A stretch of 60,034 nucleotides of DNA from Bacilli bacterium (GTDB lineage: Bacteria; Bacillota_I; Bacilli_A; Izemoplasmatales; Hujiaoplasmataceae), in contig JAFGQH010000057.1 in assembly GCA_016935815.1 (NCBI GenBank), forward strand, positions 1 to 60,034, given 5' to 3'. This document shows, one piece after another, positions 18,649 through 28,527 of the stretch. The translations under genes were made by a program, and so were the position numbers. Each line of letters begins with the position of its first letter. Position 1 is the first letter of the stretch. The notes below the pieces were generated by a model. It did no database searches. It had not been told where the DNA came from and was given only the letters and a program-made list of their open reading frames with translations.

Positions 18649-19560
18649 TTACAAAATAAATAAAGTTGTCTCAATTATTTTTGCTTCAGAAATATAGAAT
18701 TGCGAATTGATTGACTCTTGTAGCCAGAACATATGGAAAAACGTTGGAAGAGTTACAAAAGTCACAACAATTACATCTCTAGCCACTATAGTACCTAGAA
18801 TCCACATAATGGAATTTGGTTTGTTTTTGAATATGATCATAATCAACAAAAGAATGAATATCAGATTTAAAAAGGAATTAGCGATCACATTCAGAATTAA
18901 TGTGAATTGAACCAGTTGAGTGGTAGGCTCATCTACGGTGTATTCATGAAGAATCTGTTGATACGGATAAGCGATATAGATATTAACGATATACATTGCC
19001 AAAACCGCAAAGAGTGTCAGTAGAACGACAACATACCAATGTTTGTTCACTGGTTTTCTTATTTTTACTACCGGTTGACCAACCTGTTCAAGCGATTGAA
19101 TCTCTTCTTTCAATGGGGATCGATGATATTGGACGAGGAAGTAGATAAAGTAACTCGTAGTGAGTAGAGTCAACACTACAGATAAGAGAAACGGATATGA
19201 CATTAAGAACGTTTGATCATTAAATGCCAGTAGAATCCAGGCAGCAAAACCCACTATGAATACAAGCAAATAAGTGATAATGATAGCCCATGATTTGGCG
19301 ATTGAAAACCGTTTGGAGAATCTCTTCTGATACTCCAATTCATACAAAACAATGGCTGTTAGGAAAAGTACAAAAGTCATTCCAATTAAAAAGCCAAACG
19401 CAATAAAATAAAGCAATACGATGGAATGATCCATAAAAGGATTTTGATGAATAACGGAACCAACGGATAGTAGAGCTGTTACTACGGATAAGAAAATGGA
19501 AACTGCAATCAATATCACGACTACAAGTAATAATCTTGACTTTTTACCTTTTACTTCCAT
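18649..19560 (-). CDS. uncharacterised polytopic membrane protein
   Basis: 303 residues with about seven hydrophobic segments: two near 10-65, others near 80-135, 165-190, 210-240 and 255-275. A basic cytoplasmic loop lies around 140-160 (KIRKPVNK). No family is recognised and there is no catalytic motif to name. ATG at 19560 is chosen because GGAGG lies five bases ahead; the TTG used by the track overlaps that site. It has its own promoter and terminator, so it is a single-gene unit. Base composition looks slightly more AT-rich than the neighbours. Confidence 0.8.
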   Translation of the reverse strand: MEVKGKKSRLLLVVVILIAVSIFLSVVTALLSVGSVIHQNPFMDHSIVLLYFIAFGFLIGMTFVLFLTAIVLYELEYQKRFSKRFSIAKSWAIIITYLLVFIVGFAAWILLAFNDQTFLMSYPFLLSVVLTLLTTSYFIYFLVQYHRSPLKEEIQSLEQVGQPVVKIRKPVNKHWYVVVLLTLFAVLAMYIVNIYIAYPYQQILHEYTVDEPTTQLVQFTLILNVIANSFLNLIFILLLIMIIFKNKPNSIMWILGTIVARDVIVVTFVTLPTFFHMFWLQESINSQFYISEAKIIETTLFIL

Positions 19561-19594
19561 GCCAACCTCCAAAAATCACGATACACTTTCTATC

Positions 19595-19623
19595 ATATTA
19601 CTATAGAATATTAACATATACAA
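19595..19623 (-). promoter_or_regulatory. promoter of the polytopic membrane protein gene
   Basis: Minus strand TTGTAT, 17 bases, TAATAT, about 35 bases before the ATG. Confidence 0.6.
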
Positions 19624-19652
19624 GTCCATTTTCATTTTTAGAAATTCAATTT

Positions 19653-20537
19653 CTACAAATCGAAACTTATTTGCTGAGGGATTTTTACAAATGCTTTGTT
19701 GATGTTGTTGATTTTTGTTCTGATCCCAATTTCCATACATCGTTTATCAAGATGATCATATAGTTTCTTGGCATTTGGCACAGGACATTGATAATTTGAT
19801 CCGAATTGCTTGATGTACTTCTGTTTGATACCTGGAAAGTGTTCATCGAGTTTCTGATAGAAATAGTCTCTCTGTCTATCTCTACAAGTCATTCCAAACC
19901 AAGGAAAGATGTGCTCCACATGATATTGCTTGGACAAATCAATCAATGCATCTAGATTCTCGATCGTATCATTGATGAAAGGCAGAATCGGCATAAGTGT
20001 GATTCCCGCATGGATTCCTGCTTCATGCAAAGCTTTGAGCGCTTCAAATCGTTCGATTGTAGTACTGGACCTCGGTTCGATGATTTTTTGTAAATTTGGA
20101 TCTGCGGTTGTGATGGTGATGTTGACGATGACCGAATGGTGTTTGTTGATTTCCTTGAGAAGATCGATATCTCGCATGATAAGATGACTTTTTGTGATAA
20201 TGGATGTTCCAAAGCCGTATTTTAGAAACAGCTTCAAAGCTCCTCTGGTCAATTCCAGTTTTTTCTCCAAAGGGTTATATGGATCGGACATCGAGCCCAT
20301 GGCCACAATCCCTTTTTTGCGTTTTTTCATGAGTTCCTCTTCCAGGATTTTGAGGGCGTCTTTTTTCGGTCTCACTTGGTCGAAATTATCGATGCCGTAA
20401 CAAAGGCTTCTGGAATCGCAGTATATACATCCATGCGAACAACCACGATACAAATTCATATTGTAATCGTGGTAGATCCAGCCATCATAACTTGGTTTGT
20501 TCTTCTGCAAAATGGTTTTTGCGATGATTTCTTCCAT
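19653..20537 (-). CDS. SPL-family radical SAM protein
   Basis: 294 residues with the radical SAM cluster motif CSHGCIYC near residue 34, preceded by AKTIL and YNMNLYRG, a pattern of the SplB/Rv2578c-like family (COG1533). These resemble spore photoproduct lyase but are widespread in non-spore-formers, and their substrate is mostly unknown. FGMTCRDRQRDYF near 215 and the terminal Cys residues could hold substrate or a second cluster. No sporulation gene is nearby, so a photoproduct lyase role should not be assumed. Conserved sequence begins within six residues of the ATG, which supports this start even though it has no ribosome site. Confidence 0.88.
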   Translation of the reverse strand: MEEIIAKTILQKNKPSYDGWIYHDYNMNLYRGCSHGCIYCDSRSLCYGIDNFDQVRPKKDALKILEEELMKKRKKGIVAMGSMSDPYNPLEKKLELTRGALKLFLKYGFGTSIITKSHLIMRDIDLLKEINKHHSVIVNITITTADPNLQKIIEPRSSTTIERFEALKALHEAGIHAGITLMPILPFINDTIENLDALIDLSKQYHVEHIFPWFGMTCRDRQRDYFYQKLDEHFPGIKQKYIKQFGSNYQCPVPNAKKLYDHLDKRCMEIGIRTKINNINKAFVKIPQQISFDL

Positions 20538-20543
20538 ACTTAT

Positions 20544-20552
20544 ATTATACCA
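20544..20552 (-). promoter_or_regulatory. extended -10 promoter giving a leaderless mRNA
   Basis: Minus strand TGGTATAAT ends six bases before the ATG of the radical SAM gene. The expected transcription start is the A of the ATG itself, so the message would have no 5' leader and no Shine-Dalgarno. Confidence 0.65.
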
Positions 20553-20575
20553 AATTCATTGAATGAAAACAGTAA

Positions 20576-20601
20576 AAAAAGCCAATTCGAATTGGCTTTT
20601 T
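20576..20601. terminator. terminator at the end of dnaJ
   Basis: The perfect palindrome AAAAAGCCAATTCGAATTGGCTTTTT has an A-run and a T-run. The dnaJ stop codon lies at its edge. It would terminate the hrcA-grpE-dnaK-dnaJ transcript and could also act on the opposite strand. Confidence 0.85.
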
Positions 20602-21733
20602 ACATTTTGAAACTATTCTTTATTTTAGACCAGAAACTCGTGTTCGTTTTGGGGGGATCTTCGACTTTTACAAGTCGTTCGAACAGCCGCTTCTGTTCTG
20701 AGTTCAATTTTGTTGGGGTGACTACGGTGACGATCACATGTTGATCGCCCTTGACTTTGCTTCTGACGTTTGGAGCTCCTTTTCCTTTGATTCTAAATTT
20801 AGAATCGGATTGGGTTCCACTCGGAATCTTCAATAAGACTTTTCCATAGACGGTTGGAACTTCGATTTCCGTACCCAAAGCAGCTTGAGCGAAAGTGATC
20901 GGGATATTGATGATGATATCATCACCCTGTCTGATAAACGTCTCGGATTCCTTGACTTCGAATACGATGTAAAGATCTCCGTTTGGTCCGCCGTTCGAAC
21001 CTTTGTTTCCAAATCCTTCCAGACGGATCTGTTGTCCAGTCTCAATTCCCTCTGGTACTTTGATTTCGATTTCCTTGGTTACGCGTTCCACGCCTTCGCC
21101 ATTGCAGTTGTGGCATTTCTTGGTAATCTCTTTTCCGGTTCCATGGCAAGTAGGACAGGTTCTTCTGGTCTGGGTTCTACCGAACAATGTTTGTGATTCC
21201 ACAACGATTGTTCCAGTCCCGTGACATTGAGAACAAGCCTTGATATCACTTTTCGATTCCGCACCAAGTCCGTGACAGACGTGGCATTCATCATAGACGG
21301 GAATCTTAGCTTTTTCTTTCTTACCAAAGATCGATTCTTCGAATGTGATTGACATGCGGCGTTGAATATCGGACCCCTTTCGAGGTCTGTTTCGTTCACT
21401 GGCTGCGGATCTGGATCCACCGCCAAAGAAAGCACTGAAGATATCGCCAAAATCGAAATCTCCCTGACCAAAGCCGCCAAAACCTCCGGCGCCTCCGAAT
21501 CCAGCGGTTCCATCAAAAGCTTGATGTCCGAATTGATCGTATTGTGCCCGTTTTGTTTTGTCGCTTAGAATGTCATATGCTTCTTGAACTTCTTTAAATT
21601 TTGCTTCCGCATCGGGTTCCGTGGAGACGTCGGGATGGTATTTCTTCGCCAACGTTCGATAGGATTTTTTGATTTCATCCTCACCGGCTCCTTTGGAAAC
21701 GCCTAACACTTCATAGTAATCTCTTTTTGCCAT
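20600..21733 (-). CDS. dnaJ: chaperone DnaJ
   Basis: A 377-residue Hsp40 co-chaperone that stimulates DnaK ATPase. The J domain contains the HPD triad in KKYHPDVS. A Gly/Phe-rich linker follows. Four zinc-binding CxxCxGxG repeats lie at about 140-215 (CHVCHGLG, CSQCHGTG, CPTCHGTG, CHNCNGEG). The C-terminal substrate-binding domains complete a class A DnaJ. It is the last gene of the heat-shock operon. Confidence 0.98.
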   Translation of the reverse strand: MAKRDYYEVLGVSKGAGEDEIKKSYRTLAKKYHPDVSTEPDAEAKFKEVQEAYDILSDKTKRAQYDQFGHQAFDGTAGFGGAGGFGGFGQGDFDFGDIFSAFFGGGSRSAASERNRPRKGSDIQRRMSITFEESIFGKKEKAKIPVYDECHVCHGLGAESKSDIKACSQCHGTGTIVVESQTLFGRTQTRRTCPTCHGTGKEITKKCHNCNGEGVERVTKEIEIKVPEGIETGQQIRLEGFGNKGSNGGPNGDLYIVFEVKESETFIRQGDDIIINIPITFAQAALGTEIEVPTVYGKVLLKIPSGTQSDSKFRIKGKGAPNVRSKVKGDQHVIVTVVTPTKLNSEQKRLFERLVKVEDPPKTNTSFWSKIKNSFKM

Positions 21734-21754
21734 AGTCGTTCACCCCTAGATAAA

Positions 21755-21782
21755 GTTGAATTGCAGTCGCCTGCAATTCAAC
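21755..21782 (-). other. 12-pair perfect hairpin between dnaK and dnaJ
   Basis: GTTGAATTGCAG-GCGA-CTGCAATTCAAC on the minus strand, followed by only TTTATC. It could be a leaky terminator, an RNase processing site or an mRNA-stabilising hairpin that lowers dnaJ relative to dnaK. Confidence 0.7.
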
Positions 21783-21788
21783 CAAGTC

Positions 21789-23624
<1,836 letters not shown>

Positions 23625-23634
23625 TCATCCTTTC

Positions 23635-24300
23635 TTACTCGTTGGTTTCATTGTTTTTGGATTGATTTTCTAATTCTTCTTGCGTTGCTTCGGAGATGGT
23701 TTCCTCCGGTTTTATATTGATAATGACCATACTAGGTCTCAATATTCTGTCTTTGAACATATAGCCTTTCTTCTGAACGCGAAGGACGGTATGTTCTGGT
23801 TTTTCGGGATCGTATTCTTTGTCGACTGCTTCTTGTTTGGTCGGATCAAATACATCTCCGATTTTGGTTTCAATCAAGGAAACACCTTCGTCCTTCAAAG
23901 AGTTGAAGATCATTTCATCGATCATTTTGAATCCGTATAAGAAATTCTTCAGATTCGGATCGTTGGTTTCCATATTGAGCGCTTGATTAAAGATTTCCAA
24001 AGAGTCGATCAATTTGTTTGCCAGAGAGTATCCCGCGTATTTGCGTTCTCTCAAGAGATCATCATTGACTCGCTTCTTGTAGTTCTCCATTTCCGCTAAT
24101 TTACGGAAATATTTCTCTTTTAATTCTGTGAGTTCTTCCTGGATTTCCAGCAACAACTCGTCAGAAGTCGGTTTCTTCTTTTTCTTGGATTTCTTTTCTT
24201 TGGATTCTTTTGTTTCTTCTACGGTTTCGTCTTCGATGGTTATTTCCGGCGCCTCGATTGTTGGTTCGGCGCCAACCTTCTTATCTTTTTCTTCACCCAT
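23635..24300 (-). CDS. grpE: nucleotide exchange factor GrpE
   Basis: A 221-residue DnaK co-factor that releases ADP. A charged, low-complexity N-terminus (ETKESKEKKSKKKKK) leads into the long dimer helix KYFRKLAEMENYKKRVNDDLL. The beta domain contains FDPTKQEAVDKEYDPEKPEHTV and VQKKGYMFKDRILRPSMV, which are GrpE signatures. It lies six bases after hrcA and 17 before dnaK. The N-terminal extension is longer than in many species. Confidence 0.96.
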   Translation of the reverse strand: MGEEKDKKVGAEPTIEAPEITIEDETVEETKESKEKKSKKKKKPTSDELLLEIQEELTELKEKYFRKLAEMENYKKRVNDDLLRERKYAGYSLANKLIDSLEIFNQALNMETNDPNLKNFLYGFKMIDEMIFNSLKDEGVSLIETKIGDVFDPTKQEAVDKEYDPEKPEHTVLRVQKKGYMFKDRILRPSMVIINIKPEETISEATQEELENQSKNNETNE

Positions 24301-24306
24301 TGTGGT

Positions 24307-25317
24307 TTACTCCTCTTCTTCGTACAATTTGGCGATATGTTTCGCGATATATTTGATGAGCGGAATCACGCGACGATAATCCATTCTTGTCGGACCGACA
24401 AGGGAAATCGTGCCTTTTTCTCCATCGTGAGTATCGTAGCTCGAAGAGATCACTGTGCAATCGTTCATTGCGGTAATCTTATTCTCGCTACCGATTTTGA
24501 CGGAGATGCCATCCGCATCTTGATCGACAATCTTAAAGATTTCGTTATTTTCGATGGTCGAGATGAATTCTCTCAATTTTTGAATATCATTGAATTCCGG
24601 TTGATACAGCATGTTGCTGGAACCAGTCAGATAGTAATGTGATTGCGCGAACTTCGAGAACGCTTCGATGAAGGAATCGACGATGGTTTCGCGATACTTC
24701 AGAAGTTCCTTGATTCGGCTGTGTTGAATCTCGTAATGAAGTTTTTCGGATACTTTGGAGATTGGTGTGTCCACTAGCATCTCGTTTAAGAGATCGATTA
24801 CTTTCACAAGTTCGGATTGATCCATATCCTCGGATAATGTGATCTGTTTGGATTCCACATGTCCGAAATTGGTAATCACGATAATCAGTGCTTGATGCTG
24901 CGAGATTGGAACCAACTGAATCTTCTTGACTTTCGAATGATACGCATTCGGTCCCAAAGAGATTGCAGTGCAGTTTGTCGCTTCACTGAGCAGGTTGATT
25001 GCTTCGTGAATGATTTCGTCACGATCTAATGCGCGATCAAAGATCTGATCGAATTCGAAGTAACCATCGGTTTCTTCATCGAGATTCTTGACAATCGTTT
25101 CTATATAGTATCGATAGCCCATTTCCGAAGGTACTCGACCGGATGAAGTATGGGTTTTTTCTATGAATCCGAGATCTTCCAAGACACCCATTTCATTACG
25201 GATGGTCGCAGAGGATACGTCTAATACTTCTGCCAAAACCTTGGAACCGATAGGTTCCGCTGATTTCACGTATTCGTCAACAATCATTTTTAGAATCATT
25301 TCTTGTCTTTTCGTCAC
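24307..25317 (-). CDS. hrcA: heat-inducible transcription repressor HrcA
   Basis: A repressor of class I heat-shock genes that binds CIRCE and depends on GroEL for activity. The N-terminal winged helix is VTKRQEMILKMIVDEYVKSAEPIGSK, then SSATIRNEMGVLEDLGFI, then HTSSGRVPSEMGYRYY. The rest is the inserted dimerisation and GAF-like domain. The track ATG at 25341 falls inside a CIRCE arm. A GTG at 25317 with AAGGGAG eight bases upstream is a better start, giving 336 residues. It is the first gene of the operon and is thus autoregulated. Confidence 0.95.
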   Translation of the reverse strand: MTKRQEMILKMIVDEYVKSAEPIGSKVLAEVLDVSSATIRNEMGVLEDLGFIEKTHTSSGRVPSEMGYRYYIETIVKNLDEETDGYFEFDQIFDRALDRDEIIHEAINLLSEATNCTAISLGPNAYHSKVKKIQLVPISQHQALIIVITNFGHVESKQITLSEDMDQSELVKVIDLLNEMLVDTPISKVSEKLHYEIQHSRIKELLKYRETIVDSFIEAFSKFAQSHYYLTGSSNMLYQPEFNDIQKLREFISTIENNEIFKIVDQDADGISVKIGSENKITAMNDCTVISSSYDTHDGEKGTISLVGPTRMDYRRVIPLIKYIAKHIAKLYEEEE

Positions 25318-25330
25318 TGAAATCACTCCC

Positions 25331-25357
25331 TTAGCACTCATAATATCTGATTGCTAA
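25331..25357. promoter_or_regulatory. CIRCE operator, proximal copy
   Basis: TTAGCACTC-N9-GATTGCTAA on the plus strand, one mismatch from the consensus arms. It overlaps the hrcA ribosome site and lies downstream of the -10 box. Confidence 0.93.
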
Positions 25358-25361
25358 ACAA

Positions 25362-25390
25362 ATTATACTCGAAGTCATTAGCAATGTCAA
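25362..25390 (-). promoter_or_regulatory. consensus promoter of hrcA-grpE-dnaK-dnaJ
   Basis: Minus strand TTGACA, 17 bases, TATAAT, both perfect. It sits between and partly inside two CIRCE elements. Confidence 0.93.
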
Positions 25391-25404
25391 GTGTTGAGTG
25401 CTAA
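25378..25404. promoter_or_regulatory. CIRCE operator, distal copy
   Basis: TTAGCAATG-N9-GAGTGCTAA: one arm perfect, the other with two mismatches. It covers the -35 box, and its centre lies 47 bases from that of the proximal CIRCE. Confidence 0.88.
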
Positions 25405-25424
25405 TATTTACAAAAACATCACAA

Positions 25425-25449
25425 TTAAAAAAAGAGTCTTACGACTCTT
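25425..25449 (-). terminator. intrinsic terminator after the metallo-hydrolase gene
   Basis: Minus strand AAGAGTC-GTAA-GACTCTT followed by TTTTTAATT. It separates the ROK/hydrolase pair from the hrcA promoter. Confidence 0.85.
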
Positions 25450-25450
25450 C

Positions 25451-26071
25451 TTATAAATATGGATTTTCTTTTTTGACGACCGACCATTTCCCCGAAGGTC
25501 CATGACCGGGATAAATCGTAGTCTGATGGGAAACATGATCCGTGAGATATCTTAATGATTTCAGCAAATCCGTTTGATTTCCGGAAAACAAATCGGTTCT
25601 TCCGACACTATCGGTGAATACCGTGTCACCGGTAAACAACCAATTCTGATAGCGGATGCAAATAGACCCTTTGGTATGACCGGGAGTATCGATGATTTGG
25701 AACGATTCTTGATTCCATTGAAATCCTTTGGATGAATCGGTATAAATAACCGATACGTTTGATGGCAGGCGAAAAGTCGATCCAAAGGCTTTGGCATAGT
25801 TCTTATCGTCATCCTTTAATAATAGAGAATCCGTTTGACTGACCAAAAGAGAAAACGCAAATTCTTTAGCCAATCTCTCAATTCCCCTGATATGGTCGTA
25901 ATGTCCGTGAGTTAGAATTACTTGTTCCAAATGAAGTTGATTTGCTTTGATATAGTCCAAAATCGCTTCTGCATTGAATCCGGGATCGATCACCAAAAGG
26001 TGATTTTCTTTCGATAACAGATAGGAATTGATCTGAGCGATATTGTCATGGAATACTTTGAGTTTCATCAT
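25451..26071 (-). CDS. metallo-beta-lactamase fold hydrolase (glyoxalase II-like)
   Basis: About 206 residues with the binuclear zinc motif THGHYDH near 55, a distal metal Asp in FTGDTVF and His residues in DTPGHTKGS and YPGHGP. This is the small GloB-like subgroup that acts on thioesters such as hydroxyacylglutathione or analogues, but the exact substrate cannot be read from sequence. The ATG at 26071 overlaps the ROK kinase stop (ATGA), correcting the track start by six codons. Cotranscription with a sugar kinase may link it to methylglyoxal produced by glycolysis; this is inference. Confidence 0.87.
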   Translation of the reverse strand: MMKLKVFHDNIAQINSYLLSKENHLLVIDPGFNAEAILDYIKANQLHLEQVILTHGHYDHIRGIERLAKEFAFSLLVSQTDSLLLKDDDKNYAKAFGSTFRLPSNVSVIYTDSSKGFQWNQESFQIIDTPGHTKGSICIRYQNWLFTGDTVFTDSVGRTDLFSGNQTDLLKSLRYLTDHVSHQTTIYPGHGPSGKWSVVKKENPYL

Positions 26072-26994
26072 TGGATCAGATATGCGCATCCATAGATGCC
26101 GGCATCATTCCCAAGCGAGGCGATTTGAATGTTTGCTTGTTTGATGAAAGGATCGGTCATCTGATAGAAATACTTCTCGATCAAATCGATGAGGAATTGT
26201 CCGGCGTGGCTCACACCGCCACCGATCAAGATGATTTCGGGATCCAAAGTCAAAGAAACATTGGCAATTGCCAGCGCCAAATATTTCATTGCTTCATCAA
26301 TCGTTTTAAGTGAGATGAAATCTCCTTCTTTTGCATAGTCGATGACTTTCTTCGCACTGAAACTTTCATAACGTCGTAAAGGACTTTTTGCCTTGGAACG
26401 AATCAGATTTTCTTTTGCCAAACTGATGATTCCAGTTGCGGAAGCTACCGTTTCCAGACATCCCTTCTTCCCGCAGTTGCAAGGAAAATTGTGTCGGAAA
26501 TCGACGATGGTATGTCCGAGTTCTGCTCCCGCTCCATTGACACCTTCCATCAATTCCCCGTTTAGAACGATTCCGCCACCGATTCCGGTTCCCAGAGTAT
26601 ACATGACAACCGTACGATACCCTCTGGCTGCTCCTTTGTACATCTCACCTGCCGCAGCGACGTTGGCATCGTTACCAGCACGGATGATGATGTCTTTGTC
26701 TTGTAATAAAAGATGCAGTTCCTGGACTAAATCTCTGCGTCCCCAATTCAGGTTGACGCAGTGAACGACGACATTATCTTTCACGGGACCGGGTACACCG
26801 ATTCCGATTCCTTTGATTTCTTTTAAGTCGACTGTTTCTTTGATGGATGCGACAATCGCAGGAAGGATGTGTTCTCCCTTGTCGCTTCGATCGGTACGGA
26901 TACTCCATTTATCAAGAAGGATTCCTTCCAAATCGAATTTCCCAAATTTAACACTCGTGCCACCGACGTCGACTCCGATGATGTATTTTCTCAT
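26068..26994 (-). CDS. ROK family sugar kinase, probably glucokinase
   Basis: 308 residues. The phosphate-binding motif IIGVDVGGTSVKFGKFD opens the protein. GNDANVAAAGE and TLGTGIGGGIV mark the sugar and ATP sites. The ROK zinc cluster is CNCGKKGCLE near 178, preceded by the ligand His in ELGH. No helix-turn-helix domain is present, so it is a kinase rather than a NagC/Xyl-type repressor. Glucokinase is the most frequent activity for this length and motif set, but mannose or N-acetyl sugars are possible. It is the first gene of a two-gene unit with a hydrolase. Confidence 0.9.
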   Translation of the reverse strand: MRKYIIGVDVGGTSVKFGKFDLEGILLDKWSIRTDRSDKGEHILPAIVASIKETVDLKEIKGIGIGVPGPVKDNVVVHCVNLNWGRRDLVQELHLLLQDKDIIIRAGNDANVAAAGEMYKGAARGYRTVVMYTLGTGIGGGIVLNGELMEGVNGAGAELGHTIVDFRHNFPCNCGKKGCLETVASATGIISLAKENLIRSKAKSPLRRYESFSAKKVIDYAKEGDFISLKTIDEAMKYLALAIANVSLTLDPEIILIGGGVSHAGQFLIDLIEKYFYQMTDPFIKQANIQIASLGNDAGIYGCAYLIQ

Positions 26995-27047
26995 AGATTC
27001 ACCTCAAAAACATTGTACTATGTTTTACCTACTTTTGAAAGAGGACA

Positions 27048-27073
27048 GAAAAAAAGCATCCAAAACGGATGCA
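27048..27073 (-). terminator. intrinsic terminator after rpmG
   Basis: Minus strand GCATCC-GTTTT-GGATGC followed by TTTTTTTCTG. It lies just upstream of the ROK kinase start. Confidence 0.85.
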
Positions 27074-27085
27074 GAAATTGCTTTC

Positions 27086-27235
27086 TTATTTCTTTTCCTT
27101 GTGTACTGTTGTCTTTTTGCAGACAGGGCAGTACTTCTTGACTTCCATACGATCTGGATGTGTCTTCTTATTTTTGCTGTGTTGATAGTTTTCGGAATTA
27201 CATTCTGTACATCTCAGCGTGAATTGCACTCTCAT
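27086..27235 (-). CDS. rpmG: 50S ribosomal protein L33
   Basis: A 49-residue gene below the track cutoff. Translation begins MRVQFTLRCTECNSENY and ends YCPVCKKTTVHKEKK. The two CxxC pairs (CTEC and CPVC) mark the zinc-binding C+ form of L33. The ribosome site GGAGGG is well spaced before the ATG. It has its own promoter and terminator. Confidence 0.96.
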   Translation of the reverse strand: MRVQFTLRCTECNSENYQHSKNKKTHPDRMEVKKYCPVCKKTTVHKEKK

Positions 27236-27263
27236 AAACGACCCTCCATTCAATTACTAGTAT

Positions 27264-27292
27264 ATTCTATAATTTATTGCTTAAAAAATCAA
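27264..27292 (-). promoter_or_regulatory. rpmG promoter
   Basis: Minus strand TTGATT, 17 bases, TAGAAT, about 30 bases before the L33 start. Confidence 0.7.
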
Positions 27293-27337
27293 GTCTTTTT
27301 TATTGCAAATGCTTCCCTTTGTGGCTTGGGTTTTAGC

Positions 27338-27366
27338 AAATAGAAAGCACCCGGTTGGCGGGTGCC
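27338..27366 (-). terminator. intrinsic terminator after serA
   Basis: Minus strand GCACCC-GCCAACC-GGGTGC followed by TTTCTATTT. The T-run is interrupted, but the stem is GC-rich. Confidence 0.7.
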
Positions 27367-27369
27367 GGT

Positions 27370-28527
27370 CTAAATCGTTCTAACCCTTGTGATTCCTTGC
27401 AGTGATTTTAGTTCCAAAACTAGTTTTTCCGGTACCATATCTTTGAAATCAAATGCGAATACACCATAGTCTCCTTTGAATTTGGAAACCGAAGTTTCGA
27501 CGAATTGTTCAACCTGTCGGACCAGTCTGTCGATGGATTCTGTCACATGATCTTGGTCATGCACTAAGATAACGAGGCGTTGTTTTCCTGCAATTTCACC
27601 CAGGATGACGTTTGGATAATTTACGGAGTTCTGAATATCTCCGCGTTCCATGAAATTCATCAACTGATGAGCAGCCATGATTGCACAGTTGTCTTCGGAT
27701 TCTTCCGTGGAAGCTCCTAAGTGAGGAATCGGAATGACATGGTCGAGATTGGCAACGAAATGATTCGGAAAATCGGTGACATAGGTTTTAACTTGTCCCG
27801 CATCCAAAGCCGCTTTCAAAGCTTCATCCTCGACCAACAGGTCGCGGCTATAATTTAGAAGAACGAGACCCGGTTTGACTTTTGCGAATGTGGTTTGATT
27901 GAAGAAATATTTGGTTGATTCCAACAACGGTAGATGCAGCGATATGAAATCGGATACTTTGAAGAGGTGATCAAGATCATTGGACAACTCGACTCCCGGT
28001 TTCAAAGCTTTCATAGCCGCTTCGGAGATGTATGGGTCATATCCATAGACCTTGAGTCCAAGATCGAGACATGCATTCGCCACTCTTCCACCGACGGCAC
28101 CCATACCGATCACAGAAATGGTTTTCCCTTGTATTTCTGTTCCACTAAAGGCTTTTTTTGCTTTTTCGATGGTTTTCAGGATAGCCTCATCGGCTTTGTT
28201 TTCTCTTACCCAATTGATTCCGCCGACGATGTCACGGGATGCCATCAGCATACCGGCGATGACAAGTTCTTTCACGCCATTCGCATTGGCTCCAGGAGTA
28301 TTGAAAACAACCACTCCGGCATCTGCCATCTTATCAAGGGGAATATTATTGACTCCCGCTCCCGCTCTTGCGACTGCGAGAAGGTTCTTATTGATATTGT
28401 ATTCGTGCATGTTGAAACTGCGAACCAAAATCAGATCACTCTGGTTTTGATCGTCTGAGACTTGATAGTTCTTCTTGAATTGATTCAAGCCGATCGGAGA
28501 AATATTGTTTAGGCAACCGACTTTCAT
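27370..28527 (-). CDS. serA: D-3-phosphoglycerate dehydrogenase
   Basis: A 385-residue D-2-hydroxyacid dehydrogenase for the first step of serine synthesis (3-phosphoglycerate to 3-phosphohydroxypyruvate). The NAD-binding loop is GMGAVGGRVANACLDLG near 145. Catalytic Arg, Glu and His are expected in LLNYSRD, FPNHF and the conserved IPHLGASTEES. A short ACT-like regulatory domain occupies about 315-385. The start overlaps the serC stop by four bases. It is the compact type (about 390 residues), without the long intervening domain of the Bacillus enzyme. Confidence 0.94.
   Translation of the reverse strand: MKVGCLNNISPIGLNQFKKNYQVSDDQNQSDLILVRSFNMHEYNINKNLLAVARAGAGVNNIPLDKMADAGVVVFNTPGANANGVKELVIAGMLMASRDIVGGINWVRENKADEAILKTIEKAKKAFSGTEIQGKTISVIGMGAVGGRVANACLDLGLKVYGYDPYISEAAMKALKPGVELSNDLDHLFKVSDFISLHLPLLESTKYFFNQTTFAKVKPGLVLLNYSRDLLVEDEALKAALDAGQVKTYVTDFPNHFVANLDHVIPIPHLGASTEESEDNCAIMAAHQLMNFMERGDIQNSVNYPNVILGEIAGKQRLVILVHDQDHVTESIDRLVRQVEQFVETSVSKFKGDYGVFAFDFKDMVPEKLVLELKSLQGITRVRTI

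Noticed and set aside
19653-20537. Spore photoproduct lyase and hence a spore former
   Set aside because: The protein belongs to the wider SPL-like radical SAM family; no sporulation genes are in the window.
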